A stretch of 64,000 nucleotides of DNA. It comes from Sphingomonas sp. Leaf20. Lineage in GTDB: Bacteria; Pseudomonadota; Alphaproteobacteria; Sphingomonadales; Sphingomonadaceae. The first letter of the stretch is position 1, and every line of letters begins with the position of its first letter. A program made the position numbers and the translations under genes. A model generated the notes under the pieces. It searched no databases, was not told the DNA's origin, and saw only the letters and a list, made by a program, of their open reading frames with translations. This document shows positions 9,091 to 16,981 of the stretch, piece by piece. The stretch is from positions 78,855 to 142,854 of the forward strand of contig NZ_LMKN01000008.1 of assembly GCF_001421535.1 (NCBI RefSeq). Reading direction: 5' to 3'.

Positions 9091-9480
9091 TCAGCCGGCC
9101 GCGGCCCGGTTCTGCTCCATCGCGGCCTGCTCGATCGGCGCCTGCTCCATGCGGGCCTGCTCGATACGCACCTTTTCGAGACGGGACGGGCGACGGTTGC
9201 GTGGCGCAGGGCGCGTCGGTGGCGTCGATCCTGCCACCGCGCCCGACAGCGGCCGCGCTGCGCGTCGACACGTGAAGTCGTGCATCGTCACGCCGTCGAT
9301 CCGTGGTGGCTGGAGCAGCAGCGCGATGCAGTCCGCGATTTCGGGATCCTGTTCGCTGCCGATCGTGTCGACGACGTCGTCGATCGTCATCCCGGGTGCC
9401 GCCATCGCCGCCGCCGCCGCCGCGCGCCACAGGACGCTCGGGTCGGACACGGAAAGCGACAGCGAGACGCGGTAGTCCAT
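9091..9480 (-). CDS. Hypothetical protein next to flagellin
   Basis: 129 residues, not recognised, cytoplasmic. The N-terminal 70 residues are well formed (MDYRVSLSLSVSDP, then an Ala-rich helix, DDVVDTIGSEQDPEIADCIALLL), while the C-terminus is basic and ends in a run of xEQAxxEQA repeats likely to be a helical tail. Start chosen for the AGGAGAGG eight bases upstream. It lies downstream of the flagellin terminator and converges on the FliL-like gene with a 5-base gap. I see no obvious promoter of its own. Confidence 0.6.
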   Translation of the reverse strand: MDYRVSLSLSVSDPSVLWRAAAAAAMAAPGMTIDDVVDTIGSEQDPEIADCIALLLQPPRIDGVTMHDFTCRRAARPLSGAVAGSTPPTRPAPRNRRPSRLEKVRIEQARMEQAPIEQAAMEQNRAAAG

Positions 9481-9670
9481 GGTGGCATCCTCTCCTGGCA
9501 GGCGGCCCTTGTTCCGCGCCGTCCTGCTGCAACCAGCCGGTGCGACCTTCTCCGGGGCGCTCCGAGCGTGTCGTCGGGGGTCACCCGCCGACGCACTGAC
9601 CAATACGCCAATCCACCGACGCTTGAAGTAAGGGAAAATCCCTAGGCGGACTGCGCCGCCTCGAAACGCG

Positions 9671-9705
9671 AAAAACCGGAGCAGCCCTTGCAGGCTGCCC
9701 CGGTT
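9671..9705 (-). terminator. Rho-independent terminator of flagellin
   Basis: On the minus strand a 13-bp stem with one mismatch (AACCGGGGCAGCC / GGCTGCTCCGGTT), loop TGCAAG, followed by a T run. It lies 58 bases past the flagellin stop. Confidence 0.85.
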
Positions 9706-9762
9706 CCCCACGTCCCGGCCGGTGCGTCTTGGGGGACCCGGCCGGTCCGTGTGCGCCCCGGC

Positions 9763-10641
9763 TTACCGGAACAGCGACGTGATCGTCTGCGGCGCCTGAT
9801 TGGCGATCGACAGAGCCTGCACGCCAAGCTGCTGCTTGACCTGCAGAGCCTGCAGCTTCGCCGATTCCTTTGCCAGATCCGCGTCGACAAGCTTGCCAAC
9901 GCCGCTTTCGATGGCGTCCGACAGCTTGCTGGTGAACGTCATCTGTGCGTCGATCTTGCGCGATCCCGAGCCGAGATCGCTCAACTTGGTGTTGAGCGAG
10001 CTGCCGAGCGTATCCAGGGTATCGACCATCGCCTTGGCCTTTGCCGCCGTGTCGATTTCCGAATCCTGGCCGAGCACACCGGTGCCAGCACCCGCGGACG
10101 CGGTTTCCGTCGCCGGCAGGTCGATTTTCTGGTTGGCGATGGAGAGCGTATCGGGATCGTAGGTGTCGGTGCCAGTTGCCTTGTTGGTCAGCGACTGCAA
10201 CGCACTCACGGTGCCGCCGCCGGTCTTGAGCAGGTTCGTACCGTTGAACTCGGACGAATCGACGATCGTGCTGATCTGGTCGCGAAGGGCGGTGAAGTCC
10301 TTGTTGTACGCAGCGCGGCTCTCGTCGCTGATGCCATCGTCCGACGCCTGCTTGGCAAGCGTCTTCATCTGGTTGACGACGTCCGAGATCTGCTCTGCGC
10401 CTGCGACCGCAACGTCGGCCACGCTCTTCGCCCGGCTGAGCGACGAGCTGACCGCCTTCAGGCCACCCAGATCGCCGCGAAGGCCTTGGGCGATCGTGAA
10501 GGCCGCCGAATCGTCCTTGGTCGATGCGACGTTCAGGCCGCTGTTGATGCGGCTCTGCACGACGGACAGACCCTTGCTGGTCTCGTTGAGGGCCTGGAGG
10601 GCCGCCATCGCGCCAACATTGGTATTAACGGACATTCCCAT
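9763..10641 (-). CDS. fliC: Flagellin
   Basis: 292 residues: a short flagellin with only the D0/D1 helices and a small central insert (about 150-200). The N-terminus SVNTNVGAMAALQALN and C-terminus GVQALSIANQAPQTITSLF are the paired filament-core helices exported by the flagellar type III system. The first ATG has AAGGAA seven bases upstream; a second ATG follows two codons later. It is a single-gene unit: an AGAATA promoter box 93 bases upstream, a leader of about 85 bases with two hairpins, and a terminator after it. FlaF and FlbT, encoded elsewhere in the window, are the expected post-transcriptional controls. No second flagellin is seen in the window. Confidence 0.97.
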   Translation of the reverse strand: MGMSVNTNVGAMAALQALNETSKGLSVVQSRINSGLNVASTKDDSAAFTIAQGLRGDLGGLKAVSSSLSRAKSVADVAVAGAEQISDVVNQMKTLAKQASDDGISDESRAAYNKDFTALRDQISTIVDSSEFNGTNLLKTGGGTVSALQSLTNKATGTDTYDPDTLSIANQKIDLPATETASAGAGTGVLGQDSEIDTAAKAKAMVDTLDTLGSSLNTKLSDLGSGSRKIDAQMTFTSKLSDAIESGVGKLVDADLAKESAKLQALQVKQQLGVQALSIANQAPQTITSLFR

Positions 10642-10683
10642 GATATTCTTCCTTCTGGAATAGTCGGTCGCTTCTGCGTCCTT

Positions 10684-10731
10684 GAGCCGTACGGCGGCTC
10701 GCCGACGGGGCGGTCAGGTCCGACCCGCCCC
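10684..10731 (-). promoter_or_regulatory. Structured flagellin mRNA leader (two hairpins), candidate FlbT target
   Basis: Between the promoter box and the flagellin ATG the minus strand can form two stem-loops: 10707-10731 (GGGGCG/CGCCCC extended by GTC/GAC with one bulge) and 10684-10700 (GAGCCG/CGGCTC, 5-base loop). In Caulobacter FlbT acts on the 5' leader of flagellin mRNA; a role here is inferred. Confidence 0.45.
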
Positions 10732-10742
10732 TTATTCTGGGA
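10728..10742 (-). promoter_or_regulatory. Flagellin promoter -10-like box
   Basis: TCCCAGAATAAGGG on the minus strand, almost the same as the flaF box (TCCTAGAATAAGG). No TGGCAC-N5-TTGC sigma-54 motif is visible nearby. Confidence 0.5.
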
Positions 10743-10790
10743 AGGAATCCGGATACTTGGTCGCGGTGCGCGGATTATTTGCAGCGCGCA

Positions 10791-11522
10791 TCAGAACGGG
10801 AACAGCGCGTCGTAGATCTGCTGGCCCCAGCGCGCCTGTTGCGCCTGCGTGAGCTGTCCGCGGCCGCCATAGCTGATTCGCGCCTCGGCGATCTGCGTGT
10901 GGCGGATGCTGTTGTCGCGGCCGATGTCCTGCGGTCGCACCATCCCCGTCACGATCAGCTCGCGCAGCTCGTAATTGACGCGGATCTCCTGGCGGCCGCG
11001 GATCATCAGGTTGCCGTTGGGCAGCACGTCGGTGACGATCGCGGACATCGTCATGCTGATCGTCTCGGACCGGCTGATGTTGCCCGACCCGTTGAACTGC
11101 GACTTGGAACTCCCCGCGATCAGCGGATCGGGCTTGGCGATGCCCAGACCGAGCGCGGCGGACAGCCCCGCATTCTCCGAGCCGCCACGCGTGCGCGCGG
11201 TCGTGTTGCCGACCTCGGCGCGGTCGGCGACGTTGATCCGGACGGTCAGGATGTCGCCCTTGTGCGACGCGCGCTGGTCGCCGAGGAACGCGCCCGCCCC
11301 CGCGCGGAACAGCGAGGCATCGGGGGGCAGCGCCGCCATCGCGGGCGGAGGCTCGCGGCGGCGGGGCTGGCCCAGCGAGTCTTCGGTCAGCGGCGTGTCG
11401 ACCGCGGTCATCTCGCTGAGCTTGGGCGCCTTGCCGATCGTTTTCAGCTGGCCGAGCGTGCCGCATCCCGACACCGCGGTCGCGCCCGCGAGGATCAGCA
11501 GCAGCGTGGACGTCCTGGTCAT
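10791..11522 (-). CDS. flgH: Flagellar L-ring lipoprotein FlgH
   Basis: 243 residues. Lipoprotein signal with lipobox AVSGC (lipidated C20), then the conserved L-ring body: SHKGDILTVRI, SKSQFNGSGNISR, VLPNGNLMIRG and the C-terminal RWGQQIYDALFPF. It forms the outer-membrane bushing around the rod. It is the last gene of flgF-flgG-flgA-flgH, 14 bases after flgA. Confidence 0.97.
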   Translation of the reverse strand: MTRTSTLLLILAGATAVSGCGTLGQLKTIGKAPKLSEMTAVDTPLTEDSLGQPRRREPPPAMAALPPDASLFRAGAGAFLGDQRASHKGDILTVRINVADRAEVGNTTARTRGGSENAGLSAALGLGIAKPDPLIAGSSKSQFNGSGNISRSETISMTMSAIVTDVLPNGNLMIRGRQEIRVNYELRELIVTGMVRPQDIGRDNSIRHTQIAEARISYGGRGQLTQAQQARWGQQIYDALFPF

Positions 11523-11536
11523 CGCATTCCCCTTCG

Positions 11537-12007
11537 TCATTGGCCGGCGATCCGGACGCTGCCGGCACCGTCGACGACAGCATCGACGCTGTGATTGGTC
11601 GACAGCGCGACGACGCGGACGACGTCGCCCATCCCCCCCGCGGCGAGCGCGCGGCCTGCGGTGCTGATCGCGAAGCCGCGACCGCGCAGCGACAGCGTGA
11701 TCGCCTCGCCGCGGTGGACGAGCCGCGGCGTGACGAGATCGCCCGCGCGCACCACGCTCCCCGCGGGCAGCGCGCGCACCGCCTCGCGTCCGTTCGCCTC
11801 GTCGGGCCCCAGCGCACCGTGCGCGGTCGCCGCGGCGCGGGGCTGCCGATCGAAATCCGCCGCGGCGAGGATATCGCCGCGCGCGACCGGGTGCAGCAGG
11901 ATCGCGACCTGTATCTCGGTCGGGTCCGCGGCCAGCGCCGGCGCTCCTGCGCCGCACGCGACCGCCAGCGCCAGCGCGCGGGCGACGGCAACGCGCACGC
12001 GGCTCAT
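11537..12007 (-). CDS. flgA: Flagellar P-ring assembly chaperone FlgA
   Basis: 156 residues with a Sec signal peptide (cleavage after about residue 27, APALAA). The SAF-like C-terminal half is recognisable (ALPAGSVVRAGDLVTPRLVHRGEAITL... TAGRALAAGGMGDVVRV), including the glycine-rich loop typical of FlgA. It helps FlgI assemble into the periplasmic P ring. It is shorter than enterobacterial FlgA, as is common in alphaproteobacteria. Its ATG overlaps the flgG stop by 4 bases. Confidence 0.93.
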   Translation of the reverse strand: MSRVRVAVARALALAVACGAGAPALAADPTEIQVAILLHPVARGDILAAADFDRQPRAAATAHGALGPDEANGREAVRALPAGSVVRAGDLVTPRLVHRGEAITLSLRGRGFAISTAGRALAAGGMGDVVRVVALSTNHSVDAVVDGAGSVRIAGQ

Positions 12008-12792
12008 CGCAGCTGGCTCGACGTGGCGAGCATCTCGTCCGCGGTCTTCACCACGCGGCTGTTCATCTCGTACGCGCGCTGCGCGGTGATCAGCGCGGTG
12101 ATCTCGGAGACCGGGTTCACGTTCGACGCCTCGACGAAGCCCTGCAGCGTGTCGCCGAACCCGGGCTGGCCGGGAGCCCCGATCGTCGCCTGGCCCGAAG
12201 ACGCGGTCTCGAGGAAGATGTTGCCACCCTGCGCCTCGAGCCCCGCCTCGTTGACGAACGTCGCGAGCTGCAGCTGTCCGACGGTCTGCAGCGCGGGGGT
12301 GTTCGCCAGCTTGACCTGCACCTCGCCGGTCTTCGAGATCGCGACGTCGACCGCCTCGGGCGGGATGACCATCGCGGGCTCGACGCGGAGACCGTCGGCG
12401 GTGACCAGCTCGCCCTGGTCCGACAGCTGGAACGAGCCGTCGCGCGTATAGCCGATCTGCCCCGATGGCAGCGTGACCTGGAAATAGCCGCGGCCCTGGA
12501 TCGCGATGTCGTAGCGGTTGCCCGTCTGGTTAGGCGCGCCCTGTTCGGTGATGCGATAGACGCCGCCGGTCTTCACGCCCGCGCCGATCTGGATCCCGGT
12601 CGGCACCTTGGTCTGCGAATCGCCGCCCGCCGCCGAGCCGGGCCGCGTCTCCTGCTGGTAGAGCAGGTCCTGGAACGCCGCGCGCTGGCGCTTGAACCCC
12701 GTGGTGTTCATGTTGGCGATGTTGTTCGAGATGACGTCGACGTTGGTCTGCTGGGCCAGCATCCCGGTGCTGGCGATCGAAAGCGTGCGCAT
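12004..12792 (-). CDS. flgG: Flagellar distal rod protein FlgG
   Basis: 262 residues, standard length. N-terminal rod motif (QTNVDVISNNIANMNTTGFK), the FlgG-specific GIQIGAGVK segment, and the C-terminal helix SNVNPVSEITALITAQRAYEMNS typical of axial proteins. It builds the distal rod through the outer membrane. It lies 37 bases after flgF in the same operon. Confidence 0.98.
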   Translation of the reverse strand: MRTLSIASTGMLAQQTNVDVISNNIANMNTTGFKRQRAAFQDLLYQQETRPGSAAGGDSQTKVPTGIQIGAGVKTGGVYRITEQGAPNQTGNRYDIAIQGRGYFQVTLPSGQIGYTRDGSFQLSDQGELVTADGLRVEPAMVIPPEAVDVAISKTGEVQVKLANTPALQTVGQLQLATFVNEAGLEAQGGNIFLETASSGQATIGAPGQPGFGDTLQGFVEASNVNPVSEITALITAQRAYEMNSRVVKTADEMLATSSQLR

Positions 12793-12829
12793 GTCGCGGC
12801 CTTTCTGGTGGGGGTCTGGAAGGGGAGCG

Positions 12830-13591
12830 TCAGCCGAGCTTGCCGAGCCGGTCGATCGCGCGGCGGCGCATGTCCTCGATGTCCTGCGACATCTTCATGC
12901 TCGTCTGGTACGCGCGCAGGATGTCGACCATCGCGGTGGTCTCGACGATCGGCTCGACGTTCGATCCCTCGATCCCGCCCGTCCTGAGCGTGGTTTCCGC
13001 GGCGCCGAGCTCGCGCCCGCCGGTCGCCGCCATCAGCCCGTCGCCGCGCGGGCTGACGCCGCGTTCGTCGTCGAACACCGTCACCGCGATCCGCCCGAGG
13101 ACGCCGTCCTTGCCGGTCACCGTGCCGTCGGTGCCGATCGACAGCGTGGAAAGCTGTTCGGGCGGCACCGTGATCGGCGTCCCGCCTTCGCCAAGGATCG
13201 GCAGCCCGCCGGCGGTGGTCAGTTCGCCATCCTGGCTGATCCTGACGAACCCTGCGCGCGTATAGGCGGTGCCGCCGCCGGGCGCCGCGACCGCCAGATA
13301 GCCGGGGCCGTCGATCATCAGGTCGAGCGCGCTGCCGGTCGCCTGGAAGCTGCCCGAGGCGGTGTCGTGCATCGCGCCGTAGTCGAGCACGTACGAGGTC
13401 GTGCGCGCGTTCGACGGCGCCGACGGTGCGGTCGCCGCCGGGCTGTCGTCGCGCGCGACATATTCGCGGAACACCGGTCGTTCACGCCGGAATCCCGCGG
13501 TGTTCATGTTCGCGATGTTGTTCGCCGCGACGTCCAGCCGCCGCTTGAGCGCCTGTTCGTGGCTGAGCAGAACATAGGAGGAGATATCCAT
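12830..13591 (-). CDS. flgF: Flagellar proximal rod protein FlgF
   Basis: 253 residues. It has the rod/hook N-terminal motif (LDVAANNIANMNTAGFRRE), the central GYLAV...AYTRAGFVRISQDGEL and the C-terminal SNVEPIVETTAMVDILRAYQTS helix. It is shorter and more diverged than FlgG, as expected for FlgF. The ATG has GGAGGA upstream. It is first in flgF-flgG-flgA-flgH and divergent from fliL across a gap holding a bidirectional promoter box and an ftr-like palindrome. Confidence 0.96.
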   Translation of the reverse strand: MDISSYVLLSHEQALKRRLDVAANNIANMNTAGFRRERPVFREYVARDDSPAATAPSAPSNARTTSYVLDYGAMHDTASGSFQATGSALDLMIDGPGYLAVAAPGGGTAYTRAGFVRISQDGELTTAGGLPILGEGGTPITVPPEQLSTLSIGTDGTVTGKDGVLGRIAVTVFDDERGVSPRGDGLMAATGGRELGAAETTLRTGGIEGSNVEPIVETTAMVDILRAYQTSMKMSQDIEDMRRRAIDRLGKLG

Positions 13592-13629
13592 TCCGGCCGT
13601 TCCCGAAAAACTGATTTCATCGGCCGCTA

Positions 13630-13642
13630 GGCAAAATCTGCC
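13630..13642. promoter_or_regulatory. ftr-like palindrome GGCAAAATCTGCC
   Basis: A 13-bp imperfect palindrome between flgF and fliL, 12 bases from the shared -10 box. Similar 13-mers lie in the flgC/fliN2, fliF and flbT/flgE gaps. They resemble Caulobacter FlbD-binding ftr elements. Confidence 0.5.
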
Positions 13643-13652
13643 TGCTGCCCGT

Positions 13653-13663
13653 CCTATAATAGG
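13653..13663. promoter_or_regulatory. Bidirectional flagellar -10 box CCTATAATAGG
   Basis: Perfect TATAAT toward fliL and TATTAT toward flgF within an 11-bp near-palindrome. fliL starts 65 bases and flgF 62 bases away, so leader lengths are nearly equal. Confidence 0.65.
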
Positions 13664-13724
13664 CGGGAATGCGAGAGCCCGGTTCGCCCGGGCCCGAGAA
13701 TCACCGGGGACAAGGAGACGCCGT

Positions 13725-14267
13725 GTGGCGGACGACACCAGTATCGAGCCGGCCGAGGGCGACGCGATCGTCGTCACCACCGCCAAGCGCCGGATCACGC
13801 GCAAGACCGCGATCATCGGCGCCGCGGCCGCGGTCCTGCTGCTCGGCGGCGGCGGCGGCGCGTACATGATGTTCGCAGGCGATGCACCGGCCGAGGCCGA
13901 GGCGCCGGCCGGCGCGCACGGCGGCGGCAACGAGGCGGAAGCCGAGGGCGGGCACGAGGGCGGCCACGAGCCGTTCGACGTGCCGCCGATCATGGTCAAC
14001 CTGCGCTCGGTCGATGGCGCCGCGCATTTCCTCAAGGTGCATGTGATGCTCGTCCCCGGCCCGAAGGCGACCGAGGAAAGCCTCAAGGCCAGGCTGCCGC
14101 TGGTGCTCGACGCGTACCAGCCGTTCCTGCGCGAGCTTCGGCCCGAGGATCTCGCCGGATCGGCCGCGGTGTTCCGGATCAAGGAGGAGCTGTTGCTGCG
14201 CGCGCGCGAGGCGCTGGGCGAAGGCCAGGTCGACGGCGTCCTCGTCCAGGACCTGATCCAGCAATGA
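13725..14267 (+). CDS. fliL: Flagellar stator-associated protein FliL
   Basis: 180 residues. A basic cytoplasmic N-terminus, one transmembrane helix (about residues 28-50, AAAAVLLLGGGGGAYMMF), an Ala/Glu/Gly/His linker, then the periplasmic FliL domain (VNLRS...HFLKVHVMLVPG...LLLRAREALG...VLVQDLIQQ). It supports stator function near the MS ring. GTG start with AAGGAG seven bases upstream. First gene of fliL-fliM-(116-residue protein)-motE, overlapping fliM by 4 bases. Confidence 0.95.
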   Translation: MADDTSIEPAEGDAIVVTTAKRRITRKTAIIGAAAAVLLLGGGGGAYMMFAGDAPAEAEAPAGAHGGGNEAEAEGGHEGGHEPFDVPPIMVNLRSVDGAAHFLKVHVMLVPGPKATEESLKARLPLVLDAYQPFLRELRPEDLAGSAAVFRIKEELLLRAREALGEGQVDGVLVQDLIQQ

Positions 14268-15283
14268 GCGACGGTTTTGCCGATCTCGACGATTTCGCGC
14301 TGCCCGATCCCCCCGTCGCGGGGCCGATGGGCGGCGCGTTCGACCAGGCGGGGATCGATGCGCTGTTCGGCGACGTCGGCCCGGCACGCGCGCGCAGCGG
14401 GCTGAAGGCCGTCATCGAATCCGACGTCATCACCTATGAACGGCTGCCGATGCTCGAGGTGGCGTATGACCGGATGGTCCGCCAGTTCGCGACGTCGATG
14501 CGCAACCTGACCTCCGACGCGATCGACGTCAGTCTGGAGGAGGTCACCTCGATCCGCTTCGGTGATTTCATCGGCCGCGTCGCGCTGCCCGCGATGATCG
14601 GCGTGTTCCGTGTCGAGGAATGGCGCAATTACGGGCTGATCACGGTCGATTCGAGCCTGATCTACGCGGTGGTCGACGCGCTGCTCGGCGGCAGGCGCAG
14701 CGGTGCGCGGCCGGTGATCGACGGGCGCGGCTTTACCGGGATCGAGACCGGGCTGGTCGCGCGGATGATCAATCTGGCGCTCGACGACCTCGGGGCGGCG
14801 ATGCACCCGATCACGCCGGCGACGATGACGCTGGAGCGGATCGAGACCAGCCCGCGCTTCGCATCGATCGCCGGCCCCACCAACATCTGCACGGTGGCGA
14901 CGTTGCGCGTCGACATGGACGGGCGCGGCGGCTGCTTCAACGTGCTGCTGCCCTATGCGACGATCGAGCCCGTCCGCTATCTGCTCGCGCAGCGTTTCAT
15001 GGGCGAGACGCTCGGGCCGGAGAATATCTGGGGCGCGCACATGGCGTCCGAGATCCGCAACACGCAGGTCGCGCTCGACGTCGTGCTCGGCGAGACGTCG
15101 ATGACGCTCGGCGACGTCCGCGCGCTGAAACCCGGGCAGACGATCAGGCTCGGCCGCCGGCCCGACGAACCGCTCGAGGTGCATGTCGGCGGCGTCCCGC
15201 TCGCGCGCGCGACGATCGGCCAGCGCCGCAGCAACATCGCCGTCCGGCTTGCCACCGACGTAGCCAGAGGACCTTTGACATGA
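14264..15283 (+). CDS. fliM: Flagellar motor switch protein FliM
   Basis: 339 residues. The N-terminal segment carries an acidic CheY-binding-like stretch and GGAFDQAGIDALFG, followed by the CheC-like middle domain (ERLPMLEVAYDRMVRQFATSMRNLTSD, LDDLGAAMHPI, MASEIRNTQVALDVVLGE) and a C-terminal SpoA domain. It forms the C-ring with FliG and FliN and sets rotation direction. It overlaps fliL and the next gene by a few bases. Confidence 0.97.
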   Translation: MSDGFADLDDFALPDPPVAGPMGGAFDQAGIDALFGDVGPARARSGLKAVIESDVITYERLPMLEVAYDRMVRQFATSMRNLTSDAIDVSLEEVTSIRFGDFIGRVALPAMIGVFRVEEWRNYGLITVDSSLIYAVVDALLGGRRSGARPVIDGRGFTGIETGLVARMINLALDDLGAAMHPITPATMTLERIETSPRFASIAGPTNICTVATLRVDMDGRGGCFNVLLPYATIEPVRYLLAQRFMGETLGPENIWGAHMASEIRNTQVALDVVLGETSMTLGDVRALKPGQTIRLGRRPDEPLEVHVGGVPLARATIGQRRSNIAVRLATDVARGPLT

Positions 15284-15630
15284 GCTTCGCCACCGCCACC
15301 AACATCGTCACCATCATCCTGTGCGCCGCGGTGCTCGTGCAGAGCATGCGGATGATGCGGTCGCTGCGCGCGGTGCGCGGCGGCGCGATCGCCGAGATGG
15401 TCGCCGCGCTCGACACCGCGACCGGCGAGGCGCGATCGGTGCTGTGCGAGCTGAAGACCGCGCTCGGCGGATGCGTCGACGTCGCCCGCCCGCTCGGCGA
15501 AGCGCGCGAGATCGCCGACGAGCTCGCGGTCATGATCGGTATCGCCAACGCCTCGGCGGACCGGATCGCCGAGGTCGCCGGGGCCGCCTCGGCGGGCAGC
15601 GACACCGCCGCGCTGGACCGCGCAGCGTGA
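15280..15630 (+). CDS. Small membrane protein of flagellar operon (DUF6468-like)
   Basis: 116 residues. One N-terminal transmembrane helix (about residues 7-22, NIVTIILCAAVLVQSM), then a helical cytoplasmic domain (GGAIAEMVAALDTATGEARSVL, EAREIADELAVMIG) ending in an Ala-rich tail. Proteins of this shape sit beside fliM in many alphaproteobacteria and are labelled DUF6468; I make that match from memory of shape and position, not from a search. Start and stop overlap fliM and motE by 4 bases. Function unknown. Confidence 0.65.
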   Translation: MSFATATNIVTIILCAAVLVQSMRMMRSLRAVRGGAIAEMVAALDTATGEARSVLCELKTALGGCVDVARPLGEAREIADELAVMIGIANASADRIAEVAGAASAGSDTAALDRAA

Positions 15631-16226
15631 TCGGTCGTCCCTCGCTGCTGGTGATGACGGCGGTCGCCGCGGGGTTGGCGACGGTCGCCAACGCGGTCGG
15701 GCTCGCGGGTGCCGACGAGGCCGGCGCGCCCGCAAAGATCACGTCGCGGCTGGGCGTCGCGATCGCCGACGATACCTCCGCGCGCGACCAGGCGGCAACG
15801 CGGCGCGGGCGGACGCTCGACCTGCGCGAACAGGCGGTGCGCGCGGCGGAGATGCGCCTGAAGGCGAGCGCGGGCGCGTCGAACCCGGCGGCCGCGCCGC
15901 CCCCGGCAACGGCGACGGCGGGAACGCCCACGCCCGACCAGTTCGACGATCTCGCCCGGATCTATCAGGCGATGAAGCCCGCGGCGGCGGCGCTGGTGAT
16001 GGAGCAGCTCGATCTCGACGTGCAGATGCGCGTGGCGCAACGGATGCGCGAGCGGTCGACGGCGATGATCATGGCAGCGATGACGCCCAAGGGGGCCGCG
16101 GCGCTGACGATGGCGATGGCGCGCCGCCAGGCCTATGCCCGCCCGCCGGCCGGCAGGCCGCAAGGTCAGCCGGGGGCGGGGTCGGCGTCCTCGGGAGCGG
16201 GGCCGGGGAGCGCGCGACCGCGCTGA
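15627..16226 (+). CDS. motE: MotE-like flagellar protein
   Basis: 199 residues, GTG start overlapping the previous stop (GTGA). An N-terminal signal anchor is followed by a coiled coil (TLDLREQAVRAAEMRLKA), a proline/alanine linker and the MgtE-N-like helical block DDLARIYQAMKPAAAALVMEQL...MRVAQRMRERSTAMIMAAMTP typical of MotE/FliG-like modules. In rhizobia MotE is a periplasmic partner of the motor protein MotC; the exact role here is inferred. The Gly/Pro/Ser tail is low complexity. Confidence 0.8.
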   Translation: MIGRPSLLVMTAVAAGLATVANAVGLAGADEAGAPAKITSRLGVAIADDTSARDQAATRRGRTLDLREQAVRAAEMRLKASAGASNPAAAPPPATATAGTPTPDQFDDLARIYQAMKPAAAALVMEQLDLDVQMRVAQRMRERSTAMIMAAMTPKGAAALTMAMARRQAYARPPAGRPQGQPGAGSASSGAGPGSARPR

Positions 16227-16251
16227 CGCGGGCGTCGCGAACCTGGTCCGG

Positions 16252-16968
16252 TCAGCCGGTCGCGGCGGCCCGGTCGGCCTGCGCGCGCTGCCACGCGACG
16301 ATATCGGCGAACGAGAAGATCGTGTGGAAGGCATAGCCCGCGCGATCCGCCGTCGCCCAGCGCAGCGTCGCCTGGCGCGGCGGCAGCCCCGCGATCGTGA
16401 TCCGGACGACCGAATCCGTCGCGCCCTGCACATCGCCGATCAGGCAACACCCCGATTGCGAGAGGTTGTGGAGGCGCGCGCTCATCGTCCGTCCGTCGTG
16501 CCAGAGCGTCGCGGCGGCATCGGCGGCGATCCGCGGTGCGCGCGGCGTCAGACCGGTGCCATCGTCGCTGGGACGCAGGAAACTCTCGACGTCGATGCTC
16601 GCGTCGAAATGGATTCCGATACGCGTCCCGTCGTTCCAGGCGACCTTGCCTTCGACCACCGCGAGATTGCGCAGCTCGATGCGGACGCGGTCGCCGCGAA
16701 TCAGTCGCGCGTCGCATTCGACGTTCATGCCGTTGGCCGAGATATTGCGCGCGCGGCATAAATGGTCGCCGGTCGCAGCGCTCAGCCGCCCGATCAGCAG
16801 GATCCGCGTCAGCCGGTCCTCGCGTGGCGCAAAGGTTCGCGCCGGTTGCGCTTCGGCCGGTATTGCTTCCGAATATGTAGGCGGATCAATAATGTAGGTT
16901 GGTATGGCCACGGGATCGGCATCGTTCCGCGGCTCCGGCGCCGGCGGATAGTGAGCCTGTTCGATCAT
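16252..16968 (-). CDS. Tandem PilZ-domain protein
   Basis: 238 residues, cytoplasmic. A disordered Pro/Glu-rich N-terminus of about 50 residues is followed by two PilZ-like barrels, marked by RARNISANGMNVEC with GIHFDA in the first and ARLHNLSQSGCCLIG in the second (the N/DxSxxG strand). The arginine pair that normally grips cyclic-di-GMP is only partly kept (RxxR spacing rather than RxxxR), so ligand binding is uncertain. It is the last gene of the motA...motB operon, hinting at a motor brake or curb. Start favoured by a G-rich Shine-Dalgarno. Confidence 0.82.
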   Translation of the reverse strand: MIEQAHYPPAPEPRNDADPVAIPTYIIDPPTYSEAIPAEAQPARTFAPREDRLTRILLIGRLSAATGDHLCRARNISANGMNVECDARLIRGDRVRIELRNLAVVEGKVAWNDGTRIGIHFDASIDVESFLRPSDDGTGLTPRAPRIAADAAATLWHDGRTMSARLHNLSQSGCCLIGDVQGATDSVVRITIAGLPPRQATLRWATADRAGYAFHTIFSFADIVAWQRAQADRAAATG

Positions 16969-16981
16969 CCCCGGGTCCCCT

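Noticed and set aside
9763..10641. Second flagellin candidate among the unknown genes
   Set aside because: No other gene has flagellin D0/D1 ends; FlgL and the 941-residue protein share only partial helices.
12830..15184. Long minus-strand frame extending flgF by over 500 residues
   Set aside because: The extension runs antisense through fliL and fliM; flgF starts at 13591 with a Shine-Dalgarno and normal length.
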